From positions 1-9,600 of the forward strand of contig CAYFGW010000199.1 in NCBI GenBank assembly GCA_964342365.1: a DNA stretch of 9,600 nt, in the 5' to 3' direction. The notes beneath the pieces were generated by a model. That model saw only the letters and a list, made by a program, of their open reading frames with translations. It made no database searches and had not been told where the DNA came from. The position numbers and the translations under genes are program-made. This document shows positions 1 to 5,925 of the stretch, piece by piece (the stretch's first letter is position 1; every line of letters begins with the position of its first letter). The stretch comes from CAXRDE01 sp964342365 (GTDB lineage Bacteria; Cyanobacteriota; Sericytochromatia; UBA7694).

Positions 1-649
1 TGACTTTGGCCTTCAAATAAGACTTCAGCATCTTCTGGTCAATTTGCTGATAAGATTTTCCTTCCCCGGCCCGGTACGTGAGCGGATTTTTAAAGGAACG
101 CCAATCCCCCGAAGGCTCCAGGGCATTGCGTAAAACCGCAACACTTTCAGGATACGTTCCGTTATGATCCACTCCGTAAATTTCCACCAGAGTTTGAAAG
201 GTGTACATATTGGACTTGACCGAGTTATTTTTTGCCCTCAGGGTGGAGCCTACAAAACCCGGCAGCGCAATGGCTAACAGACTGCCAATACATAAAAGCA
301 CAAACCCAATCCGGGCAAACTTACGAAAAGCGGGCACAAAAAAGGCGCAGAAATTGCACAAAGCCAGATAAAGAACCACAGCGGCAGGATAGGCCAGCAC
401 CGCCAGCCCCGCAAAAGCCCCTGCCATCACACTCCACCAGCGACGGGTTTTATAAGCCAGAACCAGCCCTCCGGCTCCCAGCAGCATAACGCGAAAATGA
501 TTGTAACGGTAAAAGCACTCTGCGGCATCCACACACTCAGAAACATTGGGATACCATAACCAACGTTCTGCACTCACTGCTCCCACAAAGAGCAGCGCCA
601 CCATGAGCACAAAAACATCTGGATGCATTTTTAGTTCATCGGGGTGCAT
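1..649 (-). CDS. Polytopic membrane protein with pilin-like C-terminal segment (partial, 3' end off window)
   Basis: I do not recognise this as a named family. The frame is open for 216 codons and runs off the left edge, so the C-terminus is missing. Hydrophobic stretches lie near residues 12-27 (possibly a signal anchor ending in AVSA), 51-65, 72-106 (long enough for one or two passes, with a CNFC motif at 98-101) and 111-131. The last stretch runs into a segment that reads like a type IV pilin / GspG-type pseudopilin helix: LLAIALPGF, then RAKNNSVKSNM, then YGVDHNGTYP at 158-167. The prepilin peptidase site of a true pilin is absent because the helix is internal. The start is uncertain: ATG at 649 has GGTG five bases upstream and overlaps the VOC gene by 19 bp, while an in-frame ATG at 628 lies 2 bp after the VOC stop. 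The gene is last of the visible minus-strand run. Function unknown; a surface or secretion role is only an inference. Confidence 0.75.
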   Translation of the reverse strand, partial: MHPDELKMHPDVFVLMVALLFVGAVSAERWLWYPNVSECVDAAECFYRYNHFRVMLLGAGGLVLAYKTRRWWSVMAGAFAGLAVLAYPAAVVLYLALCNFCAFFVPAFRKFARIGFVLLCIGSLLAIALPGFVGSTLRAKNNSVKSNMYTFQTLVEIYGVDHNGTYPESVAVLRNALEPSGDWRSFKNPLTYRAGEGKSYQQIDQKMLKSYLKAKV

Positions 650-1035
650 AAGCCCACCAGAAATCCGTTATTATCGCGTACATAGGCCACACGCTGCCCC
701 CAGGGCTTATCTAAAGGTGCCTTGAGCGATACCGCTCCGGCAGCCACCGCTTTTTCATAAGCACTGTCCACATCCTCTGTGGTCCAGTTAATTTCTACGG
801 GAGCAACGGCTTCAGGAGATATATCCGCGTGGGGCAGACCAATAAGTGATTGAATAAAATCCTTTTGAGCAAAAGACAGGATGGTTTCTCCGGTAGAGAT
901 CTCACCGTAATCATCGCCACCGCCGAGTAATTGACCTTTGAGGCCAAAGGCCTTTTCATAAAAACTTAAGGTATCAGGAACGCTGTCCACGTGATAAATA
1001 ATATAACCGAGCTTCAGGGGTTGATTTTGCTTCAT
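631..1035 (-). CDS. VOC (glyoxalase/bleomycin-resistance/dioxygenase) superfamily protein
   Basis: A single-domain vicinal-oxygen-chelate protein of 134 residues, a usual length for this superfamily. The first beta-alpha unit (GYIIYHVDSVPDTLSFYEKA, residues 10-29, followed by FGL) and the C-terminal WGQRVAYVRDNNGFLVGLC (112-130) give the two halves of the fold. Family members bind metal with His/Gln/Glu residues. Here the usual last glutamate in the DxDGNxxEL motif is glycine (G128), and the position of the usual first His appears to be Tyr11. Metal-dependent glyoxalase I activity is therefore unlikely by my alignment; ligand binding or an antibiotic-binding role is possible. ATG at 1035 has an AAAAGGA Shine-Dalgarno sequence about 8-10 bases upstream. 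It lies 37 bp downstream of the AraC-type regulator gene and is probably co-transcribed with it. The substrate cannot be told from sequence. Confidence 0.88.
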   Translation of the reverse strand: MKQNQPLKLGYIIYHVDSVPDTLSFYEKAFGLKGQLLGGGDDYGEISTGETILSFAQKDFIQSLIGLPHADISPEAVAPVEINWTTEDVDSAYEKAVAAGAVSLKAPLDKPWGQRVAYVRDNNGFLVGLCTPMN

Positions 1036-1059
1036 AATTTGAATTCCTTTTTAACAGAG

Positions 1060-1077
1060 TATCAGCAAGATATCAGC
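1060..1077. repeat. Direct repeat TATCAGC, 11-bp period, at the araC/VOC junction
   Basis: TATCAGC occurs at 1060-1066 and again at 1071-1077, separated by AAGA, so the two copies repeat one helical turn apart on the same face. The second copy overlaps the stop codon of the AraC-family gene, and the pair sits about 25-40 bp upstream of the VOC start. AraC-family proteins often bind two direct half-sites on one face of the helix, so this is a possible operator. That is inference from position and spacing; a chance repeat is not excluded. Confidence 0.3.
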
Positions 1078-1759
1078 TTATGCCGCCAGCGTCTTGTAAG
1101 AAAGCGACATATGTGGTGGGCGTGATATTGGCAAGGCGTTTAAAGTCACGGCTCATGTGAGACTGATCGCTATAGCCTGAACGTAAAGCCAATGGCAACA
1201 ATGATTGGTGAGGATTTGCTTCCAGCGATTCCCAGACCTTGCGAAAACGCCAAATGCTTTGCAACGTTTGGAATGAAACCCCGGTACATGCTTTATGCCT
1301 TCGCTGAAGCTGGCGCTGACTGAGCGCGGCATTTATCACCTGAGGTTTAAGATTTTCACCATGCTGCAGGAGCCATTGCAACACCTGAGATTTGAGCTGT
1401 GCATCCAAAGGAGAACGTTGCCATTGCCGCGCCAGGGTAGGGTACTCCGCCAGCAGCGGCACGGTCGCATTCACATAATCCTGAGGTCGATGGCCCAGAA
1501 AGGCCTGTAATTGCCCACCCCGAAAACGAATTCCCCACAGTGATTCAGCACAGGTGACACCGTAACATTTGCCCTGCGTCATCAACCCCACCACCTCCAC
1601 CGCAAGCTGTGCGTCCTGTTGGCGGAACAAAAGATCTTCACAACCGTCCGGCAGTACATAATGATGGTTCAGAATCTCGGGCTCATGGTGAGCCTCCCAA
1701 AAACATTCAATAAAGGGCTGAAGCGACACAGGAGGAACCCACTCGCGGTAGGTGGTCAT
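1073..1759 (-). CDS. AraC-family transcriptional regulator
   Basis: A DNA-binding regulator of 228 residues. The N-terminal part (about 1-120) looks like the DUF6597-type effector domain seen in many AraC regulators: WVPPVSLQPFIECFWE near the start, VLPDGCEDLLF at 35-45 and GIRFRGGQLQAFLG at 76-89. The C-terminal AraC/XylS domain (about 137-220) has two helix-turn-helix units, the first around LSQRQLQRRHKACTGVSF (146-163) and the second around ALRSGYSDQSHMSRDFKR (191-208), followed by the conserved ITPTTYV. The ATG shares an ATGA overlap with the stop of the SRPBCC gene, so translation is probably coupled. The next gene is a VOC protein; regulator-VOC pairs are common and the regulator may control it or its own operon. 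The effector is unknown. Confidence 0.93.
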   Translation of the reverse strand: MTTYREWVPPVSLQPFIECFWEAHHEPEILNHHYVLPDGCEDLLFRQQDAQLAVEVVGLMTQGKCYGVTCAESLWGIRFRGGQLQAFLGHRPQDYVNATVPLLAEYPTLARQWQRSPLDAQLKSQVLQWLLQHGENLKPQVINAALSQRQLQRRHKACTGVSFQTLQSIWRFRKVWESLEANPHQSLLPLALRSGYSDQSHMSRDFKRLANITPTTYVAFLQDAGGIS

Positions 1760-2313
1760 TTGAGCTGACGGGCGTAAGCCTCTACCGCTTTTAGCACCTC
1801 AGGGATGGTACGTTTGGTCCCCATATCAATCAGGGCTTTCGGAATCAAAGGAATTCCGGGGTCCGTGCGCAGACGATACTCTACGGCCGTTCCTTTTCCC
1901 TGAGACCGCAGCTTCCAACGGCCTGTGGTGGCCTTGAGAGAGCCCTTTAACATAATCCACTCAATGGTCTTTTGTTGCGGATTTTCAATGTAACGATTGG
2001 TGTACCAAGTGCCGTTCATGGGAAAGGGCAAATCCAAACGCATGGTGGCAATCGCCATATTCCCCTTGCGTCGATTGAGCTCACTGGTTTTCACCCGGGG
2101 CAAAAAGCGATGATAATTCTCATAATGAACCAGGACCTGCCACACCTTTTCAACAGGCGCGTCCAGATAGGCATTGGCCCGCACCTCTTTCAGATTGCCA
2201 CGTCCGGGATCCACAATTTCTATCTTGCCCAGTTGAGCTGCATTCGCACCCCAATAACCCGACGAGAACACCACGCAAAGGACCATAACAAAGGTTTGAA
2301 GGCGCTTCCTCAT
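1756..2313 (-). CDS. Secreted START/SRPBCC (polyketide cyclase/Coq10-like) domain protein
   Basis: A 185-residue protein with an N-terminal signal peptide: basic MRKR, a hydrophobic core to about residue 20, and a likely cleavage after ANA or ANAA (residues 23-26). The mature part begins with a SRPBCC-type pattern, YLDAPVEKVWQVLVHYENY (49-67) then HRFLPRV, in which the D-A-P-x-E-x-V-W motif is typical of the START/Coq10/polyketide-cyclase helix-grip fold that binds lipids or other hydrophobic ligands. Later strands include a GTWY segment (101-104) and GRWKLRSQG (131-139), with a C-terminal amphipathic helix (about 168-185). Export to the periplasm is inferred; no lipobox cysteine is seen near the cleavage site. 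ATG overlaps the dnaB stop by ATGA and its own stop overlaps the araC start the same way. The ligand is unknown. Confidence 0.85.
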   Translation of the reverse strand: MRKRLQTFVMVLCVVFSSGYWGANAAQLGKIEIVDPGRGNLKEVRANAYLDAPVEKVWQVLVHYENYHRFLPRVKTSELNRRKGNMAIATMRLDLPFPMNGTWYTNRYIENPQQKTIEWIMLKGSLKATTGRWKLRSQGKGTAVEYRLRTDPGIPLIPKALIDMGTKRTIPEVLKAVEAYARQLK

Positions 2314-3668
2314 ACGGCCAACAAATTACCAAATTTAGTGAGGCTGGCTTCAAAATAGAGGCGAATGGGACCCGTGGGACCGTGACGGTGTTTGGCCACA
2401 ATCAGTTCTGCGGTGTTTTTATCATTGGAGTCGGGGTTGTAGTATTCGTCCCGGTACAGAAACATCACCACGTCGGCGTCCTGCTCGATCGCACCTGATT
2501 CACGTAAATCTGACAGCATCGGGCGCTTATTGGTCCGGCTTTCCACCGCCCGGCTCAGCTGACTGAGGGCCACCACGGGCACGTCTAACTCACGGGCCAG
2601 TTGTTTCAGGGAGCGTGAAATTTTAGAAATTTCCTGCTGGCGGTTTTCGCCACTGCCGGTTTCCATGAGCTGCAGGTAGTCAATCATGATCAGACCCAGC
2701 TCTTTTTTCTCGGCTTTTAAACGGCGGCACTTGGCCCGGATTTCACCGGGGGTGGCCATACTGGAATCATCAATGTATACGGGAGCTTCAGACAGCTTGG
2801 CAATGGCGTTAGACAGGCTCTGCCATTCGTCGGTGTGTAGCGTCCCCGAACGCAGGGCCCGGGAGTTCATGCCCGACTCCATACAGAGCATACGGGTAAT
2901 TAACTGTTCCTTGGACATCTCCAGGTTAAAGATAGCCACCGGCGTGTTCAGCTGAGTGGCCATATTCAAACCAATATTTAAAGCCAGTGCGGTTTTGCCC
3001 ATGGCAGGCCGGGCAGCCAGAATAATCAAATCTGAGGGTCCAAAACCACCACCGAGCATGGTATTGAGATCTGTGAAGCCCGTAGACATATTTTTTCGCA
3101 AGAGGGATTCGGGGTCGTTGTAACCCCGCTCTAACTCTTCAAATAAGTGCCATAAGCCCGACTGGATATGTTCTAAGCCACCACTAAGCTTGTTTTGACC
3201 AATCTCAAAAATGAGCTGTTCCGCCTGATTGAGAATGTGGGACATGTCCATATCATCCTGCTGATAGCCCATTTCCACAATTTTTGTGCCCGCGCGAATC
3301 AGCTTGCGCAAAATGGCATAGCGTTCCACAATCTGAGCATAGTATTCAATATTGGCGGTGGTGGGAATACTGTGCACCAGATTCATGACATAGGAACTGC
3401 CCCCCACACGATCCAGCTCTTCTTTGGCGCGCAAGCTGTCAGTAATGGAAATAAAATCCACCGGTTGACCTTTGCTAAAGAGTTCACGCACGTGTTCAAA
3501 AATCGTGGTGTGTGCGGGCATATAAAAATAGTCAGGTTCGATCAATTGAATGACGCGGGTAAGGGCGTCACTGTCTAAAATCATCCCCCCCAGAACGGCG
3601 ACTTCAGCGTCTTTGTTATGGGGGGGAATCCGTTCAATTAAAGAAACAGCGGGATCTGAGGAGGCCAA
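2310..3668 (-). CDS. dnaB: Replicative DNA helicase DnaB
   Basis: The hexameric 5'-3' helicase that unwinds DNA at the replication fork. At 452 residues it has the usual length with no intein. The N-terminal domain starts with the conserved PPHNKDAEVAVLGGMI (15-30), and the linker region spans about 155-185. The RecA-like motor has Walker A ARPAMGKT (219-226, K225), motif H1a NLEMSKEQL (248-256), Walker B LIMIDYLQL (326-334, D330), the sensor region ALSQLSRAVE (367-376) and the motif KHRHGPTG (426-433), whose arginine R428 fits the arginine finger. The start is TTG at 3668: no ATG lies before the conserved N-terminus, and the rplI stop is in the same frame one codon upstream, so the start cannot lie further back. 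rplI-dnaB adjacency is a common bacterial arrangement. The 3' end overlaps the SRPBCC gene by ATGA. Confidence 0.98.
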   Translation of the reverse strand: MASSDPAVSLIERIPPHNKDAEVAVLGGMILDSDALTRVIQLIEPDYFYMPAHTTIFEHVRELFSKGQPVDFISITDSLRAKEELDRVGGSSYVMNLVHSIPTTANIEYYAQIVERYAILRKLIRAGTKIVEMGYQQDDMDMSHILNQAEQLIFEIGQNKLSGGLEHIQSGLWHLFEELERGYNDPESLLRKNMSTGFTDLNTMLGGGFGPSDLIILAARPAMGKTALALNIGLNMATQLNTPVAIFNLEMSKEQLITRMLCMESGMNSRALRSGTLHTDEWQSLSNAIAKLSEAPVYIDDSSMATPGEIRAKCRRLKAEKKELGLIMIDYLQLMETGSGENRQQEISKISRSLKQLARELDVPVVALSQLSRAVESRTNKRPMLSDLRESGAIEQDADVVMFLYRDEYYNPDSNDKNTAELIVAKHRHGPTGPIRLYFEASLTKFGNLLAV

Positions 3669-3671
3669 GAT

Positions 3672-4208
3672 TTAGGCTTCTACAGCAGCTTCTTCACTAG
3701 CTACTTCAGGTGCTTCTTCCTGAACAGCCGCTGGAGTTTCTACAACTTCTTCTTCCTCAGGGCCGTCACCAAATACGTTGAGGGTAATATTGGCAGAAAT
3801 TTCGGGGTGAACTTTGATGCTCACTTCGTACTTGCCCACGGTGCGGATAGGGGTTTTAATGTCGATCACGCGACGGTTTACGTCGATGTCGTGCTTTTCT
3901 TTCAGAATTTCGGCGACTTCTTTGTTGGTAACGGTACCGTACAAACGGCCTTCTTCGCCCACATTGGCTTCCACATCTACCACCAACTGGCTCAGCTTGT
4001 CAGCGTAAGCCTGTGCTTGTTCACGGGCAGCCGCTTCTTTTTTGGCCGTGGCTTTTTTACGGTTTTCATAGTGTGCCATCACGTTTTTGGTGGCACGAAC
4101 AGCCATATTATTGGGGATGAGGTAGTTACGGGCATATCCTTCAGATACGTCAATAAGAGAGCCGTTAACACCTAGCTCGTTGTGATCTCTGGTGAGAATA
4201 ACTTTCAT
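3672..4208 (-). CDS. rplI: Large-subunit ribosomal protein L9 with acidic C-terminal extension
   Basis: L9 binds 23S rRNA near the L1 stalk through its N-terminal domain and projects a long helix and a C-terminal domain outwards. The N-terminal domain has the L9 signature with GYARNYLIPNNMAVRAT (24-40). A charged A/K/E/Q-rich connecting helix follows (about 41-75), then the C-terminal domain with GRLYGTVTNKEVAEIL (87-102) and VGKYEVSIKVHPEI (124-137). Residues 150-178 form an extension rich in Glu, Ala, Val and Pro beginning EEEEVVETPAA. The usual length is about 150 residues, so this tail is extra. ATG at 4208 has a clear AAAGGA Shine-Dalgarno about 8 bases upstream. A promoter-like TATAAT lies upstream at 4263-4268. 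The partners rpsF, ssb and rpsR often seen with rplI are not here. Confidence 0.97.
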   Translation of the reverse strand: MKVILTRDHNELGVNGSLIDVSEGYARNYLIPNNMAVRATKNVMAHYENRKKATAKKEAAAREQAQAYADKLSQLVVDVEANVGEEGRLYGTVTNKEVAEILKEKHDIDVNRRVIDIKTPIRTVGKYEVSIKVHPEISANITLNVFGDGPEEEEVVETPAAVQEEAPEVASEEAAVEA

Positions 4209-4262
4209 TTTATGGTCCTTTCGAGGTCAAGGGCAGGTCAGATTCCTGCTTTGAGTTTTTGT

Positions 4263-4268
4263 ATTATA
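4263..4268 (-). promoter_or_regulatory. Candidate -10 element of an rplI-dnaB promoter
   Basis: On the minus strand this reads TATAAT, a perfect sigma70 -10 consensus, preceded directly by TTG. It lies about 55 bp upstream of the rplI start in the only gap between the porin and rplI. I see no good -35 hexamer at 16-18 bp spacing, so it is a moderate call. The predicted leader contains a small hairpin (GCAGG at 4233-4237 with CCTGC at 4245-4249) and a direct repeat AGGTCA (4224-4229 and 4235-4240, plus-strand reading). Confidence 0.5.
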
Positions 4269-4313
4269 CAAGATTGTGCGTCACCCGCGAGGGGTTAGGC
4301 CGTCTAAAAAATG

Positions 4314-5864
4314 CTAGAAGAAAAACTGGGAACGAATTGCAACCGTGGTTTTATCGGTTTTTTCGTCACCGGCCACACTGTTAATAAACACTTTCTGGCG
4401 GCGACCCAGTTCCAGGGTCAGATTAGGAATAATGGGGTTATCGTAGGCCACCTGCACCAGAAAACCGGCCAGATCCCCTACATCGTTGGGAGCGCCTTCA
4501 AAGAGAGTGCCGTTTTGAATCGTAAAAGGTGACTGAATACCGAACAGTACCGACGGAATCGACACATCTCCCCACTCCGGGTTAATTTCTTTGAGGTTAC
4601 CAGGACTGGAAATAAAAATACCGGCGTTGAGCTGTTCAAAGGTTTGCTCACTCAGGTACTTGGCAGAGCCGCCCAGGTTAAAACCACCCAGTTTCATGTT
4701 GGTATTGACCGACGCCCGACGGAAGTTAAATTCTCCGGCCAGCCCCCGAACGGTGGCTCGCATACCTAAACCAAGATCCGAATTCCCCAGCTCCAGTACC
4801 GCAGTGTGGTTGGTTAAGGTATCCAACACCTGGTCTCCAAAGAAAATAGCCTGGTCCGCGTCAGAAATCAGGTTGAGTTTCACCATATCGTTGAAAAACT
4901 TCACCCCCACCTGGGCGTAGAAAATATCGGGGCTAATGGCAAAAGCACCTGAAAAAGGGCCTTCGCTAAAAGAAGAACCCGCAATAAAGCTCTGAGACCA
5001 GCGAATGCCCCCCAGGTTAGGAGAAGCAATGCTGATGGCGCTGCGGTCAATCTTACTGCGGATAATACTGTCACCAAAGCTGTGATTAATGCCCGCGTAC
5101 TGCATGTTAATCAGGTTAAAAATCCCCATATAACCCACCTTCACGCGGGGGTTGAGGAAGGTGTCTTTGATATCGTGTTGGAACCAGGCCTGAGCGAAAC
5201 TCACATCCACATTATCGTTGACTTCAAGTTCGCCGTCGGTATCCGCTTTTTCGTCCTGAAGCGAACTAAAGCTACCGCTCAGGGTGGAGCGAACGGTGGT
5301 ATTTTCCGCAGCGGCAATCCGCATACTCAGGTTGTAATTGGTGAAGTAGCCGGGACGGAAGTTATCTTCAAAGTTGTCTTCCACACGCAAGCTGGTGCTA
5401 CCGCCAAAACGAATCGAACCGATTTCTTCTTTGAGTTTTTTTAACGCCTTTTCAAGATCTTGAATCTTCTGCGTATTTTCACCCTGTTGCTTTTTAAACG
5501 ATTCAATTTCCTGCTGAAATTCCTCAGACAGGGCTTTCATCGTCTTCAAATCTTCAAGGGTGACATTCCCAATGCGGCGGGTGAGGTCTTCCACTTGCGA
5601 CAACTGCAACATGACTTTATAAAAAGCGGCGGCGGCCTCATAACGGGATATACTGCGCCCACCTCTGAAAGTTTGATCGGGAAAACCCGACATGACTCCA
5701 TACTTTTCCACCAGAGCACGCACCGCCATGGCAGACCAATGTTCTGCGGGGACGTCTCGGAAGGTGGATTGTTCACCTCTGAGTTGAGCGGTGGCGGGGA
5801 GGGAAAAACTGGCCAGTAAACTGGCACTCAGTAAGGCGGTAAAAGTATGTTTGAAGATACGCAA
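4314..5864 (-). CDS. SLH-domain outer-membrane porin (OprB-like, cyanobacterial type)
   Basis: An outer-membrane channel anchored to the cell wall. With the start used here it has 516 residues. The signal peptide is MRIFKHTFTALLSASLLASF followed by SLPATA, with likely cleavage at ATA|Q (26/27). One SLH domain covers about 35-88: FRDVPAEHWSAMAVRALVEK, then GVMSGFPDQTFRGG and ISRYEAAAAF. A charged coiled coil follows (about 100-150, with QKIQDLEKALKKLKEEIG near its end). From about 152 to 516 the sequence alternates like a beta-barrel and ends in FFF, the terminal aromatic that outer-membrane proteins use for assembly. The architecture matches cyanobacterial SLH-OprB porins, often annotated as iron uptake porins; SLH domains bind wall-linked polysaccharide. 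The frame is open back to 5999, but that would overlap ilvE and put the signal peptide inside the protein; TTG at 5864 has AAGGAG 10 bases upstream. The substrate cannot be inferred. Confidence 0.93.
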   Translation of the reverse strand: MRIFKHTFTALLSASLLASFSLPATAQLRGEQSTFRDVPAEHWSAMAVRALVEKYGVMSGFPDQTFRGGRSISRYEAAAAFYKVMLQLSQVEDLTRRIGNVTLEDLKTMKALSEEFQQEIESFKKQQGENTQKIQDLEKALKKLKEEIGSIRFGGSTSLRVEDNFEDNFRPGYFTNYNLSMRIAAAENTTVRSTLSGSFSSLQDEKADTDGELEVNDNVDVSFAQAWFQHDIKDTFLNPRVKVGYMGIFNLINMQYAGINHSFGDSIIRSKIDRSAISIASPNLGGIRWSQSFIAGSSFSEGPFSGAFAISPDIFYAQVGVKFFNDMVKLNLISDADQAIFFGDQVLDTLTNHTAVLELGNSDLGLGMRATVRGLAGEFNFRRASVNTNMKLGGFNLGGSAKYLSEQTFEQLNAGIFISSPGNLKEINPEWGDVSIPSVLFGIQSPFTIQNGTLFEGAPNDVGDLAGFLVQVAYDNPIIPNLTLELGRRQKVFINSVAGDEKTDKTTVAIRSQFFF

Positions 5865-5874
5865 CGTTCTAATG

Positions 5875-5880
5875 CTCCTT
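5875..5880 (-). promoter_or_regulatory. Shine-Dalgarno site fixing the porin TTG start
   Basis: The minus strand reads AAGGAG, a strong ribosome-binding site, with 10 bases to the TTG at 5864. That TTG directly precedes an excellent signal peptide. No ATG or GTG suits this position, so the site decides the start. An ATT codon closer to the site is only one base away and is too near. Confidence 0.8.
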
Positions 5881-5909
5881 GACCTGAAACGGGTTTTTAG
5901 TTCTTTTGA

Positions 5910-5922
5910 TTTATACAGTATA
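5910..5922 (-). promoter_or_regulatory. Candidate porin promoter -10 region with a small palindrome
   Basis: The 61-bp gap between ilvE and the porin is AT-rich. On the minus strand it holds TATACT (5922-5917) and TATAAA (5915-5910), either of which could be a -10 element, but no convincing -35 is visible. The stretch 5912-5922 is a perfect odd palindrome, TATAC-A-GTATA, which could be an operator or simply reflect TATA-like composition. The porin may also be transcribed from ilvE. Confidence 0.3.
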
Positions 5923-5925
5923 TAG

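Noticed and set aside
232..489. Plus-strand 85-codon frame
   Set aside because: It lies opposite the open minus-strand membrane protein, has biased Pro/Gln/Lys composition and no recognisable domain.
1295..1538. Short frames on both strands within the AraC gene
   Set aside because: They overlap the AraC reading frame, whose protein motifs are clear; these are shadows.
1972..2401. Frames over the SRPBCC/dnaB junction
   Set aside because: They are antisense or out of frame to two well-supported genes and show no family motifs.
3195..4175. Plus-strand frames antisense to dnaB and rplI
   Set aside because: The opposite strand encodes highly conserved DnaB and L9; the plus-strand products are His/Asn/Phe-rich complement artefacts.
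4281..4300. Possible terminator after the porin (ACCC...GGGT)
   Set aside because: The stem has only about four pairs and no U-tract follows on the minus strand.
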